Below, piece by piece: positions 9,459-16,236 of a stretch of 64,000 nucleotides of DNA (positions are counted from its first letter, which is position 1; each line of letters begins with the position of its first letter). Made by a program: the position numbers and the translations under genes. Origin of the DNA: Bacteroidota bacterium (GTDB taxonomy: Bacteria > Bacteroidota > Bacteroidia > AKYH767-A > OLB10); assembly GCA_016713925.1 (NCBI GenBank), contig JADJOH010000007.1, forward strand, positions 545,501 to 609,500, given 5' to 3'. Below the pieces are notes generated by a model. The model was not told the origin of the DNA, made no database searches, and saw nothing but the letters and a program-made list of their open reading frames with translations.

Positions 9459-9822
9459 AACTATGGTTTTTGCTCAGCCTTTCTGATTTTACTCTTATAT
9501 TTTTGAATGGATCCGCACTTCTATAACATGTAATAACCTGATTTGAATTACCAGCTACAATAACAACGATATTTTTCAATTGTTCTTTTTGCTTTATCAA
9601 GGAATCCGGAATATTCTTTTCTCCTAAAATGAAATATATAAGTCCTTGCTTGTATATATTTTCACCGTATTCCAGTGCTATTGCAATTTTTTGTTTGTTA
9701 AAACCGCGCTGACACGCCCTTTTAAATGAATGTTTTGTATGTTCAAACTTAAACTCTATGGGAGTGGGACTTTTGTCTGCATTTACTTTAAATGCTATCT
9801 GAAGATGGTTGGTTGTTTTCAT
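9448..9822 (-). CDS. DUF4258-like protein, first gene of the HNH operon
   Basis: A 124-residue protein with the pattern of DUF4258: FEHTKHSFKRACQRGF (His-x-x-x-R...QRG), then IALEYGENIYKQGLIYFILG, then a VVIVAGNSNQVITCYRS strand pair. DUF4258 belongs to the RelE/BrnT-like small-nuclease-fold group, but no function is established for this branch. It is the promoter-proximal gene of the four-gene operon and overlaps the HNH gene. With an HNH partner it may be a toxin or sensor; that is inference. Confidence 0.65.
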   Translation of the reverse strand: MKTTNHLQIAFKVNADKSPTPIEFKFEHTKHSFKRACQRGFNKQKIAIALEYGENIYKQGLIYFILGEKNIPDSLIKQKEQLKNIVVIVAGNSNQVITCYRSADPFKNIRVKSERLSKNHSYAA

Positions 9823-9850
9823 ATACTTTTTGCTTATATCCTTTTAATAT

Positions 9851-9954
9851 TTATAGAAAACTAGATAATAGGTAACCAAAGATTTTTTACTAATTCTCTA
9901 ATACAACATCTAATCTCTATTTATTAATAGAATACTAGTAAAAGGTAACCAAAG
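9851..9954. promoter_or_regulatory. Two 31-bp direct repeats in a divergent promoter region
   Basis: Copies at 9851-9881 and 9924-9954 share the pattern ATAGAA-ACTAG followed by AGGTAACCAAAG, in the same orientation and 73 bp apart, about seven helical turns. They lie between the divergent DUF4258/HNH operon and the module 1 ECF sigma gene. A Bacteroidota-style -7 motif TATGTTTG lies at 10070-10077, closer to the sigma gene. The spacing and location fit a pair of activator or repressor sites acting on one or both promoters. Confidence 0.55.
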
Positions 9955-10113
9955 TCATATTGAACTGATATACAATAAGATGCAAGAAAACTTCTTTAAG
10001 TGATTTCATAAACATCGATGTATATGATACAATAAACACATATGACTTTATTTACTTGTTTTTCTTTTTTATGTTTGCAACGTATTGATTAATTGACTTT
10101 AATACTTTATTAG

Positions 10114-10464
10114 ATGAATAGAGTCAACCCTTGTGCGGAGTTTGCTAGTTTGAGTGATGTTCAGTTATTGGAGATAATGCTTACCAATGAAAAAGCACAT
10201 TCATGCATATATTTAAAGCACAAATCATATTGTATTAGTTTTATGAGGAGTAAGGGATCATCAGAAAGTGATGCTCTTGATATTTACCAGGATGCTACTA
10301 TTGTATTATATGAAAAAATTCAAAGCGCAGGATTTATACTTTCTTGTTCTCTACAGACATATTTAAATTCAATATGCTTTAATCAATTACTCTGTAGAAA
10401 TACAAGTAGTAACAATAAAAAAATTGAACTTAAGGATAAAATCGATGAAAATGTAAAAAACTGA
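10114..10464 (+). CDS. ECF sigma factor (module 1), region 2 part, ended by an in-frame TGA
   Basis: Contains the sigma-70 region 2 helix that binds core polymerase and the -10 element (SDALDIYQDATIVLYEKI, which matches the DAEDI-Q-TF--L pattern). The frame ends at TGA 10462-10464. The same frame continues directly into the region 4 segment (10483-10695), so this is a nonsense codon and not a shift. The complete protein would be about 193 residues, normal for an ECF factor. As read, the factor lacks its -35 binding domain and should be inactive unless the base is an error or is read through. Confidence 0.7.
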   Translation: MNRVNPCAEFASLSDVQLLEIMLTNEKAHSCIYLKHKSYCISFMRSKGSSESDALDIYQDATIVLYEKIQSAGFILSCSLQTYLNSICFNQLLCRNTSSNNKKIELKDKIDENVKN

Positions 10465-10482
10465 TTTGTAGAAAATTATGAA

Positions 10483-10695
10483 TTGATTAATGAAAAAATA
10501 AACATTGTGCTAAGTGCTTTAAATAATCTAAAAAGCAATGGTGATAAATGTTATGAACGATTAAATTTATTTTATTATCATAAACTTAAAAATGAAGAAA
10601 TAGCTATAAGATTAGGTCTAAAAGATGCTACGACTGTAAAGAATTTAATAAATAGATGTCGAGTAAAATTAAAAGAAATTATTGGCATTAAATGA
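10483..10695 (+). CDS. ECF sigma factor (module 1), region 4 part
   Basis: Carries the helix-turn-helix of sigma region 4 (LKNEEIAIRLGLKDATTVKN, then CRVKLKE), which recognises the -35 element. It is in the same frame as the region 2 segment upstream, separated only by one TGA. The stop overlaps the start of the next gene as ATGA, so sigma and the anti-sigma-like gene are translationally coupled. That is the usual arrangement for an ECF sigma/anti-sigma pair. Confidence 0.7.
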   Translation: MINEKINIVLSALNNLKSNGDKCYERLNLFYYHKLKNEEIAIRLGLKDATTVKNLINRCRVKLKEIIGIK

Positions 10696-11045
10696 ACATT
10701 GAACCAAGTGAAGTAGAAAAAATAAATTCTTATTTTCTTGCTCGTATTGAGAGTGATAATTTGAATTTGGATGTAAATCTCACTATGAAATTTACAGTTT
10801 TTGTTATTGAAGAGATTGAAATTAATTCAAATAGCGAAAATATTTTACTAACAATTGAATTATTTTCTACAGACAAGATTCGAAGTTTAATTGAGCAGTT
10901 TAAATCGGAAAATGAATTTGATAATTTAGTGTTAAATTCATTCCAGAAAGAAAAAGAAATCAACTTAAAAACAATCTCATTCAATTGGAAATGGAATGGA
11001 ATGAGATCAATCTTGACGAAGCTATCACAAGTGCATTCCAATTAA
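10692..11045 (+). CDS. Module 1 anti-sigma-like protein, N-terminal part
   Basis: A 117-residue acidic helical segment coupled to the sigma gene by an ATGA overlap. It runs out of frame where the downstream gene begins. A tandem TGGAA (about 10991-11000) looks like a 5-bp duplication: removing one copy joins the two frames smoothly (FNWKWNEINLDEAI). The intact protein would then be about 330 residues, with a cytoplasmic sigma-binding N-terminus, one membrane helix and a TPR-like outer part. If the duplication is real, this segment is a free cytoplasmic domain. Confidence 0.5.
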   Translation: MNIEPSEVEKINSYFLARIESDNLNLDVNLTMKFTVFVIEEIEINSNSENILLTIELFSTDKIRSLIEQFKSENEFDNLVLNSFQKEKEINLKTISFNWKWNGMRSILTKLSQVHSN

Positions 11046-11695
11046 GAAAACGGCATGAGTTAAAAAAGAAATTACAAACTCTTGAAATTGAATTGGGATC
11101 TAAAGCAGGCATTGTGATTGCGTTGCGACCATATTTCAAAGCAATGGCTATTGCTGCTTCCATAGTTCTTGTTTTTATTGTGTGGCAACCGCAAAATATG
11201 TCAAACGAAAAACTGTTTGCTGAATATTCGAATAACATTGACAATAGCATCATTGGTGATTTTACTGAAGCAGAAATTGTAAAAGAGCAATTGGGTGTCC
11301 GCGGAGAGGAATACTATTTCAAAAATTTTACAATTGATGAATCTTTGCAATTAGAGCAAGCCATAACATTAATAAGAAAGAAGGAATTTGAAAAAGCTGA
11401 GAGAATATTCAGTGAATTTAAAATTGAAAAAGAAAAAAATCCAGGACTCTCATTATTTCTTGCAATAGCACAGTTAAACAGTGGTAACGCGGAGAAGGCA
11501 AAAGAAAATTTAGAATATCTTCTTTTTTTGCCTTCGTTTGGATTTACTGATGAAGTTAAGTTACATTTAGCTTTTGCATATTTAAAACTGGATAATCGAG
11601 ATAAGGCTAAGGTATTATTAAATGAATTGATTTCCTCCAAAAGCAAATTTGCTGACGAAGCTAAACAAACTTTAAAAAGATTACGCTGGTTTTAA
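10985..11695 (+). CDS. Module 1 anti-sigma-like membrane protein with TPR-like C-terminus
   Basis: After a short cytoplasmic stretch (LRKRHELKKKLQTLE) there is one transmembrane helix (about residues 50-68, AMAIAASIVLVFIVW). A periplasmic helical-repeat region follows (about 120-236, e.g. FEKAERIFSEF, GNAEKAKENLEYLL, NRDKAKVLLNEL). The single-pass, sigma-proximal, TPR-bearing layout is the same as the module 3 anti-sigma at 34381-35130, which supports the role. It overlaps the preceding gene by about 60 bases, probably because of a 5-bp duplication. Confidence 0.6.
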   Translation: MEMEWNEINLDEAITSAFQLRKRHELKKKLQTLEIELGSKAGIVIALRPYFKAMAIAASIVLVFIVWQPQNMSNEKLFAEYSNNIDNSIIGDFTEAEIVKEQLGVRGEEYYFKNFTIDESLQLEQAITLIRKKEFEKAERIFSEFKIEKEKNPGLSLFLAIAQLNSGNAEKAKENLEYLLFLPSFGFTDEVKLHLAFAYLKLDNRDKAKVLLNELISSKSKFADEAKQTLKRLRWF

Positions 11696-11741
11696 AGATT
11701 TAAATGGCGGACTTATTTGAACTATTTATGGAATTATCAAT

Positions 11742-12611
11742 ATGAAAAACACAAAGTTTATTGATACAGTTTTCTTTCTTTCTATAGTCCTGATTCTTAT
11801 ATACATTGTCTTAAATTTAATTCATTTATCATGGACATTTACAGATCCGGAGGGTTTTTGGGGATTCTCTTATTTTCTGGGTGTATTGAGTGGACTTATC
11901 TTTACTATTGTACTTTTTGCAGCATTTATATTTTTTTTGGTATTTGGATTTAGATTCTTGTTTTCAGATTTTCCTAAAAATATCACTTTGAAAAATATTT
12001 TAAAACCATTGGGATTACTTTTACTATTAGTTCTTGTTTTAGTTATTAATATGTTGCAAGGGCCTGGTATTTCATTGTATATAAATAAAAAATTAGCTGA
12101 TCGATATAGTTATATAGAAAAGACTGAAAAGTTTTTTGATGAAGGTAAATTTGTTGAAGCATTAGAGTATTCAAAAAATGGTTATGAGAAGTATGGAGTA
12201 GTTTCAATTCCTTCCCGATTTTTTATTTTGTCGTGGTGCTTTTATAATTCTGAATTTGGGATTAAGCGTGAACTTACTAAACAGTATTCAACAACTATAA
12301 ACTATGCATATTGCCTTTTTCAAAACTCAATTGATTTGGATTTATCTGAAAAGCTTTTCAAGGACGCAATAGTACTTGCAGGAAACCCCATGTTTGGTGA
12401 ATCAGAGGATTATTTAATATTTCCTTACTTAGCCTTAGCTGATTTGTATATTAATAGAGGAGATTATTTATTAGGTGAAAAATATTTCAATTTATTACTT
12501 GAACTTAGCAGTAAATCTTCAGCAGAAGATATTTATTATTTTGTTCATCACAAGAGACATTTGCATCTTATTACATGCAGGTGGGTAATTTTAATAAAGC
12601 TAAAGAATTAA
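11742..12611 (+). CDS. Module 1 membrane TPR-CHAT protein, N-terminal part
   Basis: Three hydrophobic helices (about residues 8-28, 45-72 and 86-106) are followed by TPR-like helices (EKFFDEGKFVEALEYSKNGY, LEKYFNLLLELS-type). The frame ends shortly after 12540, and another frame continues the TPR solenoid without a break (SYYMQVGNFNKAKELREN). A T-run at about 12538-12542 is the likely site of the shift. I read 11742-14764 as one gene of about 1,000 residues: a membrane-anchored TPR sensor joined to a C-terminal CHAT protease. If the shift is real, this would be a separate membrane TPR protein. Confidence 0.6.
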   Translation: MKNTKFIDTVFFLSIVLILIYIVLNLIHLSWTFTDPEGFWGFSYFLGVLSGLIFTIVLFAAFIFFLVFGFRFLFSDFPKNITLKNILKPLGLLLLLVLVLVINMLQGPGISLYINKKLADRYSYIEKTEKFFDEGKFVEALEYSKNGYEKYGVVSIPSRFFILSWCFYNSEFGIKRELTKQYSTTINYAYCLFQNSIDLDLSEKLFKDAIVLAGNPMFGESEDYLIFPYLALADLYINRGDYLLGEKYFNLLLELSSKSSAEDIYYFVHHKRHLHLITCRWVILIKLKN

Positions 12612-14764
12612 GAGAAAATAATGTAAGCCTGTGGGAAGAAAAAGCGAATAAGCCTAAGTCAATTCTTTATTTGTCATTTCTATTATTTGCTACAAGTAGC
12701 GAAATAATATCTGGAAATTTTGATAAAGCGGAAGAATATTTAGTTAAGGCAAAACCATTAGCAGAAAAAAGGAATGAAAAATCTATCTACTTAGTTTATC
12801 TTTTACTGAAAGGTCACTATTGTAATCAAGCCGCAATAATTGGTAACGGTAATAAGGAATTAATTGATTCAAGTTGGTTTGATAGAATCAATTCTTTTTT
12901 TATAGAGAAAAGTAGTTTAAACGAGGTATTTAAACGCGAGGCAGAGAAGTGTTTTATTGAATATGTGGAAACTGAAAAAAGTTCTAATGGAGATGAAAGT
13001 TTAAGGTATGCCAAAGCATTATATGCATTGGCAAATTTTTATATAACACATGGAATGCATAAAGAAGCAATCATGCACTTGCATAAAGCAAAGTTGATTT
13101 GTGAAAAATATAAAGCTAACGCCATTAACTTATATTACTCTGTTATATCGGCATTGTCAATTTCAGAGTTTGCATTAAATGGATATGAGCATGTTAAAAA
13201 GAATCTGGATGCTCTGGAGAAATATCATTTCAACAAACAAATTGCCAATTATGCTTTTTTAACGGAAAAAGAGAAAGAAGCCTATAAAAACATAATTGAC
13301 AGGAATATCACTGCTATTAACTCGATTTACATAGCTGCTACTTCTAATGAAACCAGAATAAAATTGTATAATAATATTATTGCTACTAAAGAGATCGCAT
13401 TATATGCCACTGAAAATACGAGAAATTTCCTTGAAAAAATGAATGACTCATTAAAGCAAGAATATTATGAAGTCATAAAGCAAAGAGATAGTTTGGAAAC
13501 TGCAAAAAATGTTGCGTTTAATAGCAATTCAAAAGGTGGAAATGAAATTTTACTTAGAGAGAAGAAAGTTCAAACTAAAATAAATTCCTTGCCTGGAATT
13601 ATTCCTTTTGATCCCACGGCAATTAAATTTACAAATATCAGTACTGCGTTAAAAAAAAATGAAGTAGCGATTGAGTTTATTCACTGCATAATTGAGAATT
13701 CCGAACAATATTTTGCTTTACTAATAAAAAATGATTCGCAGGCACCTGAATTAATTCCTCTTTTTGAGGAATCTGTGTTGAGAAAAATTCTAAATCAGCC
13801 CGGAAACGCTGAAGCCAAAATAAATAATATTTATAGTAAAAATATTGACAGTTTATACTCATTAATTTGGAAACCAATTGAGAAAAATCTTTTTAACATT
13901 GACAAGGCTTATATTTCGGTCAGTGGAATATTATATGGCATTTCTTTCCCCGCTTTACTAGATGGCAATAAAATTGATGCAGTTCTATTAGGTAGTACTA
14001 GACAGATCGGAATGAAATCAGATGATAAAAGGCAGATTTATTCCCCTGCGATATTGTTTGGAGGCTTAAATTATGGGCAAGGTGGACATCCTAATAGATC
14101 GGCAAGTGGGAAAGCAAATTTTTCCGAGCTTCGATATACCATTAATGAGGTTACTAGTATTAAAAATATGCTAGACTCAAAGCATTCAGATATAAAAGTG
14201 ACTCTTTTTACGAAGGATTCAGGAAATGAAGAATCTTTTCGTCAACTTCAAAGCTTGCAGCCTTCTTTGATTCACCTTGCAACTCATGGATATTATTATC
14301 CAACGAGGAATATCAACTTATCTAATTTTGATGTGGGAATAAACTCAGAAACGAATCTAGATCCAATGATAAGGAGTGGTATTGTGTTTTCAGGTGCTAA
14401 TAATGCGTCAAGTGCGTATTCTGAAAATGATGGATTTTTAACTGCACAGGAAATCGCTCGATTGAATTTTTCAAACCTTGATCTTGTAGTTTTATCTGCT
14501 TGTGAAACAGGTTTAGGCGAGATAAATGGAAGTGAGGGAGTATTTGGGTTGCAAAGAGCATTTAAATTGGCTGGTGCTAGAAGCCTTCTTATGAGCTTAT
14601 GGAGTGTTCCTGATAAGCAAACAGCTGAATTAATGAGCCTCTTTTATAGTAATTACTTACAAGGAATATCAAAATCACGGGCTTTGAAAAATGCGCAAGT
14701 TGATATGAGAAAAAAATATAAGAATCCATTTTATTGGGGCGGTTTTATTTTACTTGAAAGATGA
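12575..14764 (+). CDS. TPR-CHAT caspase-like protease (module 1), C-terminal part
   Basis: TPR helices fill residues 1-300. The C-terminal third is a CHAT domain, a caspase/separase-clan cysteine protease fold. The catalytic His lies in HLATHGYYYP (DNA about 14275-14290) and the catalytic Cys in LSACETGLGE (about 14494-14511). The conserved GVFGLQRAFKLAGA, SLWSVPDK and final FYWGGFILLER are all present, so the site looks intact. It follows the sigma/anti-sigma pair on the same strand. CHAT substrates are known in only a few systems, such as Csx30, gasdermin-like proteins and separase targets. Cleavage of the neighbouring anti-sigma is my hypothesis. Confidence 0.85.
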   Translation: MQVGNFNKAKELRENNVSLWEEKANKPKSILYLSFLLFATSSEIISGNFDKAEEYLVKAKPLAEKRNEKSIYLVYLLLKGHYCNQAAIIGNGNKELIDSSWFDRINSFFIEKSSLNEVFKREAEKCFIEYVETEKSSNGDESLRYAKALYALANFYITHGMHKEAIMHLHKAKLICEKYKANAINLYYSVISALSISEFALNGYEHVKKNLDALEKYHFNKQIANYAFLTEKEKEAYKNIIDRNITAINSIYIAATSNETRIKLYNNIIATKEIALYATENTRNFLEKMNDSLKQEYYEVIKQRDSLETAKNVAFNSNSKGGNEILLREKKVQTKINSLPGIIPFDPTAIKFTNISTALKKNEVAIEFIHCIIENSEQYFALLIKNDSQAPELIPLFEESVLRKILNQPGNAEAKINNIYSKNIDSLYSLIWKPIEKNLFNIDKAYISVSGILYGISFPALLDGNKIDAVLLGSTRQIGMKSDDKRQIYSPAILFGGLNYGQGGHPNRSASGKANFSELRYTINEVTSIKNMLDSKHSDIKVTLFTKDSGNEESFRQLQSLQPSLIHLATHGYYYPTRNINLSNFDVGINSETNLDPMIRSGIVFSGANNASSAYSENDGFLTAQEIARLNFSNLDLVVLSACETGLGEINGSEGVFGLQRAFKLAGARSLLMSLWSVPDKQTAELMSLFYSNYLQGISKSRALKNAQVDMRKKYKNPFYWGGFILLER

Positions 14765-15174
14765 GTATTTGCCTGATTCACTTATCGTAGAAGGTGATTT
14801 GCCTATAATTATGGCAATTTCCATTTATTTGGTACTATTTCGCAGTAATGCTTCTATCTGATACCCTTGTTCCTGGCTGAGTTGATTTTAGTTTTTAGAC
14901 ATAGACACACCAAAGATTGCGCATCTCAGCCAAATTTTCGCCCTAGACCCCTCAAAAGGTCAAGGTGTGAAAATATTTATCTTTGGAATTGCACTTATGA
15001 TTTGAACACGACAATTGTTAAATAACAAAGAAAAATTAATTACATTTGATAAAAGTATCACTTTAAATTAAATGCAAATTGGTGTAATTCGGTTTGAAGA
15101 CAAAAAAGCAATAAAATTTAACACCATAATATCATTCATTAAATAAATTCTAATAGATATTAATAGCCAATTTT
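14765..15174. other. Intergenic, AT-rich, no gene seen
   Basis: About 410 bases between module 1 and the HNH gene. There is a weak stem (GATTTGCC/GGCAATTT around 14800-14830) that could end the module 1 transcript. Several TAnnTTTG-like hexamers (for example TATCTTTG at 14978-14985) could be -7 elements. Nothing stronger is supported. Confidence 0.4.
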
Positions 15175-15357
15175 ATGGATTATTCACAACTGCTACAAAT
15201 GGATGAGTGGCAAAATAAAAGAAAGGAAATTCTAGAAAGGGATAATTACAGTTGTACAGCAACAGGATGTTCCAAGAAAGAAAAGCTAGACAATAAGTTT
15301 CAAATATCTTCGGTATATACATTCGATGAATTCCTAAAAAGGAAAAGGTGTAATTGA
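15175..15357 (+). CDS. HNH endonuclease, N-terminal part (frameshifted gene)
   Basis: Encodes the lead-in helix and first zinc ligands of an HNH protein (LLQMDEWQNKRKEILERD, then YSCTATGCSKKEKL). The frame closes at 15357, while the next frame continues sensibly from about 15338 (VIDFRIDNMKKVMLLKT). The shift falls in the CTAAAAAGGAAAAGG run, so a one-base indel is likely. The N-terminal helix resembles that of the HNH protein at 9174-9458. Confidence 0.65.
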   Translation: MDYSQLLQMDEWQNKRKEILERDNYSCTATGCSKKEKLDNKFQISSVYTFDEFLKRKRCN

Positions 15358-15373
15358 TTTTAGAATAGATAAC

Positions 15374-15820
15374 ATGAAGAAAGTTATGCTTTTAAAAACT
15401 GCTAAAAATGAAATTGAAATACAGTTATTAGTCCCTATTCCAGTAAATCCGAATTTGGATAAAATTAGAATTTATTTAGTGAAAATACCTATTAGTATAT
15501 TTGTTTCTATGAAATATTTTGCCGATTATAATTTTCAATCTTCCTTGGCTAAAATGAATGTGCACCACAAAAAGTACATTCTAGGAAATAAACCTTGGGA
15601 ATATAACTTAGAAGATTTAGTTACTTTATGTGAAGGATGTCACAAAAGTATCCATGCAACAACAATTATCCCTATTTATTCTAAAAATGGAATTAATATT
15701 GACTCAGCTAGAACTTGTTCTCGTTGTGGTGGCGGTGGGTATTTACCAGAATATAGCTATTACAAAGATGGTATTTGTTTTGAATGTCATGGTGAAGGTG
15801 TAGATAATTCAAATTTATAA
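15374..15820 (+). CDS. HNH endonuclease, core and C-terminal zinc ribbon (frameshifted gene)
   Basis: Carries the HNH core (MNVHHKKYILGNKPWEYN, then VTLCEGCHKSIHA) and a C-terminal CxxC-GGGG-CxxC ribbon (CSRCGGGGYLPEY, CFECHGEG) like that of DnaJ zinc fingers. Joined to the upstream segment it gives one protein of about 215 residues. An 80-residue insertion between the first CxxC-type ligand and the HH motif separates it from the short HNH gene at 9174. The likely activity is metal-dependent DNA cleavage; its target is unknown. Confidence 0.65.
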   Translation: MKKVMLLKTAKNEIEIQLLVPIPVNPNLDKIRIYLVKIPISIFVSMKYFADYNFQSSLAKMNVHHKKYILGNKPWEYNLEDLVTLCEGCHKSIHATTIIPIYSKNGINIDSARTCSRCGGGGYLPEYSYYKDGICFECHGEGVDNSNL

Positions 15821-15855
15821 AATTAATTTTATGTTAGATTTTTAAAGATTCTGGA

Positions 15856-15892
15856 CAATGTTGACCCCCTATTCCGGCGAAGCTGACCCCTA
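15856..15892. mobile_element. Possible IS21-family end remnant
   Basis: The stretch GTTGACCCCCTATTCCGGCG followed by AAGCTGACCCCTATG has the repeated TGACC blocks seen at IS21-type termini. A partly similar piece (CCCTATTCCGGCTGAAATCG) occurs at about 54110. No istA or istB gene is present, so this is at best a footprint. Confidence 0.3.
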
Positions 15893-15985
15893 TGGTAAGC
15901 TTAGATTACGAAGGAATAAAAGAACGATGGGATTAATAATATAAAGATGCATTTTGTCAGTTTAAGTGTATAGCTTTTGCGCTTT

Positions 15986-16183
15986 TTATAATAATTTTAC
16001 AATTAACCCTATTGCAACTATACATCCTAATCCAATTAAAATAAGAAATACAATATGTAATTTCTTAATTAATTTATTTTGATTAAATTGAATTACAAGT
16101 TTCTCATCGATTTCTTCAAGGCGTTTAGGAATATCATATTCCGTGATTTCGCGAAATGGCGCGCAGGGAAAGTTCAAACACAC
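15986..16183 (-). CDS. Possible small single-pass membrane protein
   Basis: A 65-residue frame whose C-terminal half is a convincing transmembrane helix (LHIVFLILIGLGCIVAIGLIV) preceded by a charged amphipathic segment (IPKRLEEIDEKLVIQFNQNK). The first residues look less natural, so the true start may be internal or upstream. It could equally be the tail of a decayed larger gene. No family is recognised. Confidence 0.35.
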   Translation of the reverse strand: MCLNFPCAPFREITEYDIPKRLEEIDEKLVIQFNQNKLIKKLHIVFLILIGLGCIVAIGLIVKLL

Positions 16184-16236
16184 AATCCTCTCCTTACCCT
16201 TCGCTTCCGCTCAGGGTGTCACAGGCTAGCCCGTGA

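Noticed and set aside
10453..10483. TGA in the sigma gene as recoding (selenocysteine or an altered code)
   Set aside because: No SECIS-like structure seen, TGA ends other genes normally, and the site is not a catalytic position.
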